Source: VRUE01 sp963718775
Lineage (GTDB): Bacteria; Actinomycetota; Thermoleophilia; Solirubrobacterales; 70-9
DNA: 64,000 bases
NCBI GenBank assembly: GCA_963718775.1
Contig: OY970377.1
Location: forward strand, 620,001 to 684,000
Direction of reading: 5' to 3'
Position numbers and translations under genes: made by a program. Below the pieces are notes generated by a model, which had not been told where the DNA came from, did no database searches, and saw nothing but the letters and a program-made list of their open reading frames with translations. Numbering within the stretch: the stretch's first letter is position 1; every line of letters starts with the position of its first letter. Of the stretch, positions 16,022 to 24,191 are shown piece after piece.

Positions 16022-17254
16022 CAGACCGAGACCAGGAGGCCGGTGACGTAGAGAAGGGCGATGCCGGCGAGCATGCCCGACGACCGAGAGCGGATTGAGC
16101 AGGCGCCCGTCGCCGTCACGCATCGCCGGGGCGATCTGCACGATGACCTGGACGATCGCGCCGACGCCGACGCCGAAGAGCAGCGCCGCGAGGCTGGGGT
16201 TGAAGGCGGCGGCGCCGATCCAGGCGCCGAGCACCGCCGGCGCCCCGGCGATCAGCCCGAAGACGACGAGATGGCGGAGGCGCACCCTGCCGCTCGCCCC
16301 GGCGCCGTCGCGCAGCGGCGCGACGATCGCCAGGCCCTCGGTGGTGTTGTGGATCGCGAAGCCGACGACCAGGAAGGCGCCGAGGGCAAGCGCCCCGGTC
16401 GCGTAGGAGGAGCCGATCGCCAGGCCCTCGCCGAGGTTGTGCAGGCCGATCCCGATCGAGACCAGCAGCGCCATGTAGAGGCCGCCCTTGACGGCGGCGC
16501 CAGCGTCGCCCCGGGCGCGATCGCGACGGCCGGAGAGGTACGCGTCGATGCCGGCCAGGACCAGGTAGGCGACCAGCGCCCCGGCGAAGACCAGCGCCGA
16601 GCCGCCGAAGGCGCCCGGCGCCTCGGCGGCGATCTCGAGGCCCTCCAGCCCGGCGTCGATCGCCAGCAGGGCGAGCAGGCCGACCGTGAAGGCGATCAGG
16701 GCGCCGATCCAGCGGGCGTCGATGCGTCGCACGAAGGGCAGCCAGAGCATGCCGAGGCTGACCGGGATGACGCCGACGTAGATGCCCAGCAGCGCCATCA
16801 GGCCGAAGAAGCTGAGGTCGGCCTCGGGAGTTTCGGTGGCGACCGGGATCGCGGCGTCGATCGTGCCGCCGGTGGAGGTGAGGACGAAGATCTCGTAGGC
16901 CTCGCCTTCGATCCAGGGATAGGCGACCTTCAGCGTGGTCGAGCCGAGCCGGCCGATCTCCTGCCCGTCCGTCGTCGTGAAGGGCGCGTAGGCGTCGTTG
17001 ACCGCGACCTGGGCGACTTCGACCGGGTCGGGCCCGTCGTTGCGCAGGGTCAGCTCGATCTCGCCGGGCCGCAGCACGGTGCGCTCGACCGCGACCTCCT
17101 CGACCGGCGGCCCGGTCCGCTCGCCCAGCCCGGGACCGCCGAGCAGGGCGAAGGCGCCGATCGCCGCCGCGATCAGGGCCAGCGGCAGGAGCCCCAGCAG
17201 CCAGGCCGGCAGACGTCCGCCGTGGAGTCGCTCGGCCTGTGTCCCGGCCTCCAT
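16021..17254 (-). CDS. ZIP-family metal transporter with N-terminal extracytoplasmic domain (one frameshift)
   Basis: The protein is about 410 residues. A short N-terminal segment and one TM helix (WLLGLLPLALIAAAIGAFALL) lead to an extracytoplasmic domain of about 100 residues resembling a small beta-sandwich (PGEIELTLRNDGPDPVEVAQ), followed by about eight ZIP-type TM helices. The transport-site motifs are in consecutive helices: GIGLHNLGEGLAIG and GFAIHNTTEGLAI. A +1 shift near 16073 disrupts only the last helix; the corrected end runs GMLAGIALLYVTGLLVSV. It overlaps both MCO and mntR (TGATG at each end). It probably transports Zn2+, Mn2+ or Fe2+. The fused domain is uncommon and may pair with the neighbouring oxidase. 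Confidence 0.82.
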
Positions 17255-18378
17255 CAGGCCTTCCCCCCGGCGCCGCCCCAGGGCAGCTCGCAGTAGGCGG
17301 CCGCAGCGGCGGCGGCGCTGAGCCGCGACGGATCGCCGACCCGGAAGAAGCCGGACCAGCCGAGCTCGGCGAACTCGCTGACGTGGCCGTGGAACATGTA
17401 GTCGCCGTCGAAGGGGAACTTCATCTCGACGATCCCCCGCTGTCCCTGGCCCTGGATCACGGTGTCGGTGAACTCGCTCGGCTCCAGCGAGGTCCCGGTC
17501 GGGTAGTACTGGAAGAAGTTGGCGTGGACGTGGAAGGAGTTGATCGGGTCGAACTCGAGCACGTTGACCAGGTAGACGCGCAGCAGCTCGTCGCGGCGCG
17601 ACGCGGATCGGCTCGTTGACGTAGTGGAAGCCGACCGTGTTGACCGCGTAGACCTCGTTGGCGAGGTCGAAGTTGGTGTCGAAGCCGTTCATCACCATCA
17701 CCATCTCGTCGGCTTCCGGGCGACCCTGCTTGGGATCGATGATGAAGGCGCCGTAGAGGCCGCGGGCGATGTGGCTGGCCAGCGGCGAGACGTGGCAGTG
17801 GTAGAGGTGCACGCCGAACGGCTCGGCGTCGAATTCGTAGGTGAAGTCCTCGCCTGGGGCGATCGCGCCGCCGCCGCGGTTTTCGCCGATCCCCGGCATG
17901 CCGTCCATCAGCGCCGTGTGGATGCCGTGGAAGTGGATCGTGTGGGGGTGCTCGGAGGCGTTGACGAGGCGGATCCGCAGCCGCTCGCCCTCGCGGGCCC
18001 GCAGGGTCGGACCGGGGACGCGGCCGTTGTAGGTCCAGGCCTCGTACTTGACCCCCGGGGCGACTTCGATCTCGCGGTCCTGGGCGACGATCGTCCACTC
18101 GCGCACGACGCGTCCGCTGGCCAGGCGCCGGGTCTTGCCGTAGTCGAAGTCGCGCAGCAGCTCGGTCGGGTCGAAGCCGTTGGCGCGGTGGTCGACCGTG
18201 CGCGCCTGGCGCGAAGCCGGCGTGGGTGAAGTCGCCGTGCCCGGCGTGCCCGGTCATCGCCCCCGCTCCAGGCGGACCGCCGATTGTCGCGTGGCAACAG
18301 GCCGTGGATGACCGGCAGGCTGGCGCCCGCCGCCAGCGCGCCGCCCAGCATCTTGCGTCTGCTCAACTTCGAGCTCAT
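17254..18378 (-). CDS. Two-domain multicopper oxidase, Tat-exported (frameshifted)
   Basis: Read across three shifts (near 18285, 18212 and 17600) it gives about 370 residues, the length of a two-domain laccase. A twin-arginine signal (SRRKMLGGALAAGASLPV) is followed by a first cupredoxin domain with HTIHFHGIH and HLYHCHVSPLASH, and a second with SFHVHANFFQYY and YMFHGHVSEF. The T1-copper Cys is present only in domain 1; domain 2 has HGH in place of HCH, matching the type-C two-domain arrangement. It could oxidise Mn2+, Fe2+ or phenolics; the metal-transporter operon favours a metal ion. It is the first gene of the operon, with the likely MntR operator just upstream. Confidence 0.8.
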
Positions 18379-18401
18379 CTCGCCCCTCTGACTCGCACAG
18401 A

Positions 18402-18437
18402 TTTAGACACGTCTAAAAGATTTTGGCACATCTAAAA
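18402..18437. promoter_or_regulatory. Putative MntR/DtxR operator, two tandem dyads
   Basis: TTTAGACACGTCTAAA (18402-18417) is a perfect 7-2-7 palindrome of the AT-edged type bound by DtxR/MntR repressors. A degenerate second copy, TTTTGGCACATCTAAAA, is at 18421-18437, about two helical turns away. They lie between the divergent starts of the multicopper oxidase-ZIP-mntR-mntH operon and ygfZ. Autoregulation by MntR is inferred. Confidence 0.7.
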
Positions 18438-18468
18438 GCGGGAGCCGGCGCTTCCTAGGATCGAAGGG

Positions 18469-19423
18469 ATGGCCGAAGCGGTGACAGTCGAGCTCGACGC
18501 CCAGTACAGGCAGCTGCGCGAAGAGTGCGGGTTGCTCGATCGGTCTTCGCGGGGCAAGCTGCTCGCTGACCGGATCGGAGGCGGCCGAGTACCTGCAGGG
18601 GCAGCTGACCAACGACATCGAGGCGCTCGAGCCCGGCGACGGCTGCTACGCGGCGCTGCTCGACCGCAAGGGCCACATGCAGGCCGACATGCGGGTGCTG
18701 CGGCCCAACGAGGACGAGATCTGGATCGACACCGAGGCCGAGGCGCTGGAGGCGACGCGGCGCCACCTCGAGATGTACAAGATCGGCCGCGAGGTCGAGA
18801 TCGAGGACGTCACGGCGACGCGGGCGATCCTCTCCCTGATCGGCCCGCGCAGCGCCGATCTCGCCGGCGCCCCCCCGCTCCCCGAGCACGCCTGCGAGCC
18901 GGTCAGCGTCAGCGCGTCGAGTGCGTCGCGGTCGGGACCAGCCTCGGCATCGACCTGATCGCCGCGGTCGAGGATGCCGAGCGGCTGCGCGACGACGCTG
19001 CTCGAGGCCGGCGCTCGCGAGGTCAGCGCCGCGGCGGTCGAGATCCTCCGCATCGAGGCGGGCACGCCGCGCTTCGGCGCCGAGATGGACAGCGGCACGA
19101 TGCCCGCCGAGGCGGGCATCGTCGAGGCCGCGGTCAACTTCGAGAAGGGCTGCTACATCGGCCAGGAGACCGTCGCCCGGCTGCACTACCGCGGCAAGCC
19201 CAACCGGCACCTGCGCGGCCTGCGGCTCAGCGCCCCGGTTGCCCCGGGGGCGGCGCTGAATCTCGGCGAGAAGGAGGTCGGCAGGCTGGGCGGAAGCAGC
19301 GTCTCGCCGGTTCACGGCCCGATCGGACTGGCGATCCTGCGCCGCGAGGCAGAGCCCGGCGCCGAGCTTGCCGTAGGTGAAGATGGCGTTACGGCTCGCG
19401 TAGTCGACTTGCCCTTCGGCTAG
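18469..19423 (+). CDS. ygfZ: YgfZ/GcvT-like folate-binding protein (frameshifted)
   Basis: Read across about three +1 shifts (near 18565, 18915 and 18990) this is a protein of about 315 residues. The diagnostic YgfZ motif KGCYIGQE (in NFEKGCYIGQETVARLHYRG) is intact, as are the N-terminal EYLQGQLTNDIEAL and LDRKGHMQADMRVLR of the tetrahydrofolate-binding fold and the LRIEAGTPRFGAEMD block. The family assists Fe-S cluster enzymes and tRNA modification. ATG 18469 lies in the MntR-operator intergenic region, so metal-dependent expression is possible. All core motifs survive, so the shifts look like sequence errors. Confidence 0.82.
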
Positions 19424-19434
19424 ATTCCGCCCCG

Positions 19435-19924
19435 ATGGGTCGTGGGAGAGGCAGAGCGGTCGCGACGGGCTGCGTCCTTGGCGCGCTGGCGCTGATGACG
19501 GCCGGCTGCGGCGCCGAGGAAAACGCCAACGAACCGCGGCCGCAGCCACCGACCCGGGTCAGCGTCTCGATCACCCCGCGGACGATCACGCTGCAGCCGC
19601 CGCGAATCGCGATCGGTCCCGAACCGACCCAGCAGATCCCACAGAACCAGCACGCCGGGCAACCGCGGGTCGACAGCGACGCTCCGCTCGACGGTCGTCT
19701 TCGTCACCGCCAACCTGACCGACTTCGACTCGAAGCTGGAGATCCGCGGTCCCAAGGACGCCACCTCTGGCCCGCTCGTCGCCAACGGCAACGGCTCGCT
19801 GCTGACCTCGCTGCCGATCGGCGTCTACCGGGTCAGCGCCGCCGACATCCCCGGCGCCAAGCCGGTCCGCTTCACGATCGGCTCGTACCGCACCTCGTCG
19901 CAGAACGACCTGCTGCTGCCGTAA
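19435..19924 (+). CDS. Small lipoprotein of unknown function (frameshifted)
   Basis: It encodes about 162 residues when read across one shift near 19680. The signal peptide ends in a lipobox (LGALALMTAGCGAEE). A beta-rich middle (RVSVSITPRTITLQPPRIAIGPEP, shown in part: SVSITPRTITLQPPRIAIGP) and C-terminal half (TVVFVTANLTDFDSKLEI, SLPIGVYRVSAADIPGAKPV, FTIGSYRTSSQNDLLLP) resemble an immunoglobulin-like or cupredoxin-like domain without visible metal ligands. It follows ygfZ by 11 bases and precedes rmuC. No named family was recognised. Confidence 0.6.
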
Positions 19925-19979
19925 AGAGCGGGCTTTTCGCCGCCCCGCTCCGTCTGCCCCACTCGTCACCATCGGTCGG

Positions 19980-21149
19980 GTGACCATCGTTCTCGCCATT
20001 GCCGTGCTCGCGCTAGCCGCGGCACTCGTCTACTTCGTCTCCCGCCGCCCCGAGGAGCAACCTCCGCTCGACCACGGCCCGGCGATCCAGGAGGCGATGG
20101 AGCGAGCGAGCGCCCAGTGGCAGCGGATGAACGACGAAGCGCGCAAGGTTGACGCCCAGACCGCCGAGGCGACTCTCGACAAGCGCCAGGCGGAAATCAA
20201 GGCGCTGGCGGAGAGGATCGCCGCGGGCCAGGAGAAAATCGAGGCGGAGGTGCGCAAGCGCGGCGAAGGCGACCTGCAGACGCGCACCCTGCTCGAGCAG
20301 ATGGGCCAGACGATCGGCAGCCTCAATACCGAGACGGCCGGCCTCAAGAAGGCCTTGCGACAACCGCAGACGCGGGGGCAGTGGGGCGAGCTTCAGCTGC
20401 GCCGCTGCATCGAGATCGCCGGCATGACCGAGCACGTCGACTTCGAGATGCAGGAGACCCTGCACACCGAAGACGGCCGGCTGCGGCCCGACGCCCGCTT
20501 CCTGCTGCCCGAAGGGCGCAGCTTCGTCGCCGACTCGAAGGTGCCGCTCGACGCCTTCCTCGACGCCCAAGAGGCGGAGGTCGAAAGCGAGCGCCGCACT
20601 CATCTCGAGCGCCACGCGCGGCAGGCACGCGAGCACGTCCGCGCGCTCAGCTCAAAGGATTACCAAGGGCAGTTCAGGGCCGGTGAGACGCCGGACCTGG
20701 TGATCTGCTTCATCCCCAACGAGCCGGCGCTGCACGCCGCCTTCACGGCCGATCCCGAGCTTTTCGACTACGCGCTGAAACTCAACGTCCTGCTGGTCAG
20801 CCCGACCTCGCTGATCGGCCTGCTGCGGACGATGGAGCTCGGCTGGCGCCAGGAGCGGATGGTCGCCGAGGCAGCCGAGATAGCCGACGCCGCCGGCACC
20901 ATGCACGCTCGCTTCTCGAAGTTCCTCAGCGACTTCGACAAGGTCGGCCGGGGCCTGACCTCGGCCGCCAACGCCTACGATTCCGCGGTTGGCTCGATGG
21001 AGCGTCGCCTGCTGCCGCAGCTACGCAAGGTCGAGTCGCTCGGCGTCACCCCGAGCAAAGCGATCGAGCCCCCGGAACCGGTTGAGATCACGGTGCGCGA
21101 GATCACCGCGCCCGAGCTTCGCGAGGCCGACACCCCCGTGCTTGACTAG
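19980..21149 (+). CDS. rmuC: DNA recombination protein RmuC homologue
   Basis: This 389-residue protein has an N-terminal membrane helix (IVLAIAVLALAAALVYFVS), a long coiled coil (residues about 35-125), and the RmuC nuclease-like domain. Signatures are RGQWGELQLRRCIEIAGM, RPDARFLLPEGRSFVADSKVPL, HVRALSSKDY and PDLVICFIPNEPALHAA, with the PD-(D/E)XK-type Asp/Lys residues in DARF and DSKVPL. Family members limit recombination at inverted repeats and affect genome stability, which is notable in a region full of palindromes, although co-location proves nothing. GTG 19980 is chosen because it begins the membrane helix. Confidence 0.92.
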   Translation: MTIVLAIAVLALAAALVYFVSRRPEEQPPLDHGPAIQEAMERASAQWQRMNDEARKVDAQTAEATLDKRQAEIKALAERIAAGQEKIEAEVRKRGEGDLQTRTLLEQMGQTIGSLNTETAGLKKALRQPQTRGQWGELQLRRCIEIAGMTEHVDFEMQETLHTEDGRLRPDARFLLPEGRSFVADSKVPLDAFLDAQEAEVESERRTHLERHARQAREHVRALSSKDYQGQFRAGETPDLVICFIPNEPALHAAFTADPELFDYALKLNVLLVSPTSLIGLLRTMELGWRQERMVAEAAEIADAAGTMHARFSKFLSDFDKVGRGLTSAANAYDSAVGSMERRLLPQLRKVESLGVTPSKAIEPPEPVEITVREITAPELREADTPVLD

Positions 21150-21186
21150 GATTCGCCGCCCGTTCCCGAACCGCGGAGGATCACAG

Positions 21187-22449
21187 TTGGCCGTTGACAC
21201 GAGCGCAATCGCGAAACTGGATGTCGAGCCCGGCGAGTTGCCGAAGACGATGGCCGCCTGGGTGATCCGCGAGGAGCGCCAGGGCGAGCCGACCGAGGCC
21301 TTCCAGCTCGAGCAGATCGAGGTTCCCGAGCCCGGCGCCTTCGAGGTGATCGTCCGCGTCATGGCGGCGGGAGTGAACTTCAACAACGTCTGGGCGGCGC
21401 TCGGCAAGCCGGTCTCGGTCTTCCCTTACGGCGACCACCCCGAGTACGGGCACCACATCGGCGGCTCCGACGCTTCGGGGATCGTCTGGAAGGTCGGCGA
21501 GGGCGTCACTCGCTGGAAGCCCGGCGACGAGGTCGTCGTCCACTGCAACCAGGCCTCCTACGAGGACGTCGAGGTACACGGGCTCGACCCGCTGGCGGCG
21601 CCAAGCCAAAAGATCTGGGGCTACGAGACCACCTGGGGTTCCTTCGCCCAGTTCACCAAGGTGCAGGCCCAGCAGCTCCTCCCCCGCCCCCAGAACATGA
21701 GCTGGGCCGAGGCCTCCTCCTACGGGCTGACCTACTTCACCGCCTACCGGATGCTGATCGACCAGTGCAAGCTGCAGGCCGGCCACAACGTCTTGATCTG
21801 GGGCGCCGCCGGCGGCCTCGGCGTCTTCGCCACCCAGCTCTGCAAGGCGGCGGGAGCCAACGCGGTCGGCGTCGTCTCCTCAGACGAGAAGGGCGAGCTG
21901 GTCAAGCAACTCGGCGCCGTGGACTACATCAACCGCAACGAGTTCGGCGCGATGATGCGGACCCCCGAGAACCTCGCCGATCCCGCCAAGGACAAGGAGC
22001 GCTTCAAGGCCTCCAGGGGCTTCGCCAAGCGGGTCAAGGAGATCCTCGGCGACGCCCCCGACATCGTCTTCGAGCACGTCGGCCAGGCGACCTTCCCGAC
22101 CTCGGTCTTCGTCGTCAAGCCGTTCGGCAAAGTCGTCATCTGCGGCGCCACCTCGGGCTTCCAGCTCGACTTCGACGTGCGCTACCTGTGGATGCGCCAG
22201 AAGCAGATCATCGGCTCCCACTTCGCCAACGCCTATGAGTGCATGAAGGCCAACCAGCTGATGGCCGAGGGCAAGGTCCGGCCGGTGATCTGGCAGACGA
22301 TGGGCTTCGACGGAGTCGCCGAGGCGCACCAGCTTCTTCACGAGAACAAGCACCTCGGCAAGATCTCGATCCTGGTCGGGGCCGAGTCTGAGTCCGAGGG
22401 CAAGAACGAGGATGGCCCGGGCGCGATCCGGGCGGAGGTGGGAGCCTGA
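21187..22449 (+). CDS. ccr: Crotonyl-CoA carboxylase/reductase
   Basis: This 420-residue MDR enzyme reductively carboxylates crotonyl-CoA with NADPH and CO2 to (2S)-ethylmalonyl-CoA, the committing step of the ethylmalonyl-CoA pathway. Family blocks include VMAAGVNFNNVWAALGKPVS, HHIGGSDASGIVWKVG, VVHCNQASYEDVEVHGLDPL, IWGYETTWGSFAQF, LIWGAAGGLGVFATQL, VDYINRNEF and VCGATSGF-like ICGATSGFQLDFDVRYLWMR. TTG 21187 sits six bases after a GGAGG ribosome-binding site; a longer frame upstream overlaps rmuC and is rejected. The stop overlaps the next gene (TGATGA). Confidence 0.95.
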   Translation: MAVDTSAIAKLDVEPGELPKTMAAWVIREERQGEPTEAFQLEQIEVPEPGAFEVIVRVMAAGVNFNNVWAALGKPVSVFPYGDHPEYGHHIGGSDASGIVWKVGEGVTRWKPGDEVVVHCNQASYEDVEVHGLDPLAAPSQKIWGYETTWGSFAQFTKVQAQQLLPRPQNMSWAEASSYGLTYFTAYRMLIDQCKLQAGHNVLIWGAAGGLGVFATQLCKAAGANAVGVVSSDEKGELVKQLGAVDYINRNEFGAMMRTPENLADPAKDKERFKASRGFAKRVKEILGDAPDIVFEHVGQATFPTSVFVVKPFGKVVICGATSGFQLDFDVRYLWMRQKQIIGSHFANAYECMKANQLMAEGKVRPVIWQTMGFDGVAEAHQLLHENKHLGKISILVGAESESEGKNEDGPGAIRAEVGA

Positions 22450-22742
22450 TGAGCGAGGTATGCGTACTGGACTGGCACATCGCCCCCTTCCGGGCTGACC
22501 GCTGGCTCGACCTCTGGGAACCGGCCGCGGCGAGAATGCCGGCCTTCGGCGCCAAAGGCTGGTCGCTGACCCGCTCGGTCGACGATCCACTCGCCTTCCG
22601 GCAGTCCTCGGTCTGGGAGAACCGCTCCGACTTCGAGCGCTACTGGTTCTCGGAGGAGATCGAGACCGCGCGCGCCGCGGTGATCGACCTCTACGACCTG
22701 CCGCTTCTCCCCGCCTGGCACACGCTGCTGGCCGTCGAGTAG
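22449..22742 (+). CDS. Small hypothetical protein coupled to ccr
   Basis: This 97-residue protein overlaps the ccr stop, so it is almost certainly translated with it. It has regular alternation (VCVLDWHIAPFRADRWLDLW, RMPAFGAKGWSLTRSVDDPL, QSSVWENRSDFERYWFSEEI, LYDLPLLPAWHTLLAVE) resembling a ferredoxin-like dimeric alpha/beta barrel, as in ABM-type small proteins, but no catalytic motif is evident. A role connected with crotonyl-CoA carboxylation is suggested only by context. Confidence 0.72.
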   Translation: MSEVCVLDWHIAPFRADRWLDLWEPAAARMPAFGAKGWSLTRSVDDPLAFRQSSVWENRSDFERYWFSEEIETARAAVIDLYDLPLLPAWHTLLAVE

Positions 22743-22749
22743 CTCCAGC

Positions 22750-23040
22750 TCAGGAGCGCTCGAGCGGCGCCATCGTCAGGCCAGCGGCGTCAAGTTGCTG
22801 CCAGTAGTGCTCGGCCGGCTCACGGGGACCGCTCCAGACGATCGCCTGGCCGCCGTTGTGAATGCTCTCGGCGAACTGATGCCCCCGCTCCAGGCTGACG
22901 CCGGGAAGCACCCGCGAGAGCGTCTGAGCGACATGGTCGAAGGTGTTGTGATTGTCGTTGCGCACGATCACGCGCCAGTCGCCACCCAGGCCTGAGCCCG
23001 GCCCCCCGCTGCGCGGCCTCTCCACCGTCGTCGTCGACAT
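22750..23040 (-). CDS. clpS: ATP-dependent Clp protease adaptor ClpS
   Basis: This 96-residue protein has a flexible N-terminus and the ClpS core: WRVIVRNDNHNTFDHV (the NDNHNTFDHV block forms the N-degron pocket), QTLSRVLPGVSLERGHQFAESIHNGGQAIVWSG, and an AGLTMAPLE end that includes the recognition Met. It binds ClpA/ClpC-type unfoldases and delivers N-end-rule substrates. It is convergent with the ccr pair (8-bp gap) and divergent from the ArsR-like gene across an AT-rich promoter region. Confidence 0.93.
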   Translation of the reverse strand: MSTTTVERPRSGGPGSGLGGDWRVIVRNDNHNTFDHVAQTLSRVLPGVSLERGHQFAESIHNGGQAIVWSGPREPAEHYWQQLDAAGLTMAPLERS

Positions 23041-23187
23041 CCACCCGCATTATGCGGAAATTCTCCCCACCGGGCGAAGCTCGGCGCGTTTGAGCAGCCT
23101 TTACTTAAAGTTCAGTTAACTACTCAGATTAGTTATGCCCTAGACTTGAGCGCGACATTTGCAAACCAGTCTCGGAGGCTCGGATCG
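23041..23187. promoter_or_regulatory. AT-rich divergent promoter region, clpS and ArsR-like gene
   Basis: This stretch is far more AT-rich than its surroundings. It holds TTTACTTAAAGTTCAGTTAA and the palindrome AGTTAACT (23114-23121), followed by a second TAGTTA, suitable for -35/-10 elements or a repressor site for the adjacent winged-helix protein. Exact promoter positions cannot be read with certainty. Confidence 0.4.
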
Positions 23188-23454
23188 ATGGCACCGCGCC
23201 CAGTTTCGATCGACAAGCGCATGGCCAAGGCCCTATCAAGTTCGTTGCGAGTCCAGGCCCTTGCCCTGATCAGCGAAGGCGTCGCAAGCCCAAAGGCGAT
23301 CTCCGATCGGCTCGACCTCGATGTCCGCACGGTCGCCTACCACGTGCGCGTACTGAGGGAACTGGGCTGCATCGAGCTGGTCGAAACCGCACAGCGCCGC
23401 GGCGCCATCGAACACATCTATCGCGTCACCGAGCAGGCGCTAGAGAAGGACTAA
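23188..23454 (+). CDS. ArsR-like winged-helix transcriptional regulator
   Basis: This 88-residue protein is almost entirely one winged helix-turn-helix domain: MAKALSSSLRVQALALISEG, PKAISDRLDLDVRTVAYHVR (recognition helix) and LRELGCIELVETAQRRGAIEHIYRV (wing). No metal-binding Cys motif is present, so the signal is not obviously a metal. ATG 23188 follows GGAGG by nine bases. A TTG at 23146 would add 14 residues and is less likely. Its stop overlaps the convergent neighbour by a few bases. Confidence 0.78.
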   Translation: MAPRPVSIDKRMAKALSSSLRVQALALISEGVASPKAISDRLDLDVRTVAYHVRVLRELGCIELVETAQRRGAIEHIYRVTEQALEKD

Positions 23455-24146
23455 AAGGGGCTGGGAACGCGGATGACCACGTCATCGACGGTCGCCTGCG
23501 CCCCCTTGGCGAACTTGGCTGAGCCGACGGAGAAGCCGGTCGCACGGCCGCTGAGCTCGCCCGCGCCTTCGTCGGTGACGTCAGCGACCAGTTCGCCACC
23601 GACGGAGGCGAGCAGACGGCAGTTGCCCTTTCCCTCTCCCTCGGTGACGTTGAAGGCCTGGAGGCGGAGCTGATTCGCTTTGTCGGCGCCGACGATGCTC
23701 GCCACGTCCTTCTCGATGTGCAGGTACTCGATGCTGCCGTCGGCGAGGATCTTGCGCAGCTGGGCCTTGCGCTGCAGCGGGTAGACGGCGAGCTGGTAGC
23801 GGGCGCCTTCGCCCGAGCGCAGGTCGAGCGCCAGGTAGGCGCCCTGCTGCACGGACTTCGGGGTCTTGCCGAGCAGGCGCTCGGTGGCGGCGATCTCGAT
23901 GTCGCGGCCGATCACCGGGGTGCGGTACGAGCACTCCTTGGTCTGCTTGCCGACGATGATGCTGAAGACGCTGTCGGCTTCGCCGGTCCCGCAGCGATCG
24001 CCGGACAGCTTGCTGATCTGAGCAAGCTGCCCCTTGCTCTCCATGCCGTTGCGGTAGATGCCGATCAGGGCGGCGCCCGCCTGGGGCACGAAAACAAGGC
24101 TGGTAGCCAGCAAAGCGGTGAATACGGCTGTGCGCAGCAATCTCAC
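23451..24146 (-). CDS. Secreted protein of unknown function
   Basis: This 231-residue protein starts at GTG 24146 with a clear signal peptide (LLRTAVFTALLATSLVFVPQAGA). The mature part reads LIGIYRNGMESKGQLAQISK, then a Cys pair (RCGTGE and KECSYRT), and ends in strand-rich blocks (ANQLRLQAFNVTEGEGKGNC, FAKGAQATVDDVVIRVPSPF). Its alternating pattern suggests a jelly-roll or concanavalin-like fold. No named family was recognised. A much longer open frame extends upstream antisense to the mutase gene and is not coding. It is divergent from the mutase gene. Confidence 0.7.
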   Translation of the reverse strand: MRLLRTAVFTALLATSLVFVPQAGAALIGIYRNGMESKGQLAQISKLSGDRCGTGEADSVFSIIVGKQTKECSYRTPVIGRDIEIAATERLLGKTPKSVQQGAYLALDLRSGEGARYQLAVYPLQRKAQLRKILADGSIEYLHIEKDVASIVGADKANQLRLQAFNVTEGEGKGNCRLLASVGGELVADVTDEGAGELSGRATGFSVGSAKFAKGAQATVDDVVIRVPSPF

Positions 24147-24191
24147 GATCTCGCAGCCTAAACACAGGCAAGGGGGAAAGATGCGGCCCCG

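Noticed and set aside
15764..18106. One giant 780-codon protein joining oxidase, ZIP transporter and repressor
   Set aside because: The frame passes through three proteins only because single-base shifts remove the stops; each has its own start, stop and motifs with TGATG overlaps.
18402..18437. An IdeR iron box
   Set aside because: The dyad lacks the usual TTAGGTTAGGCTAACC-type pattern; with mntR in the operon, an MntR-type site is more likely, although iron control is not excluded.
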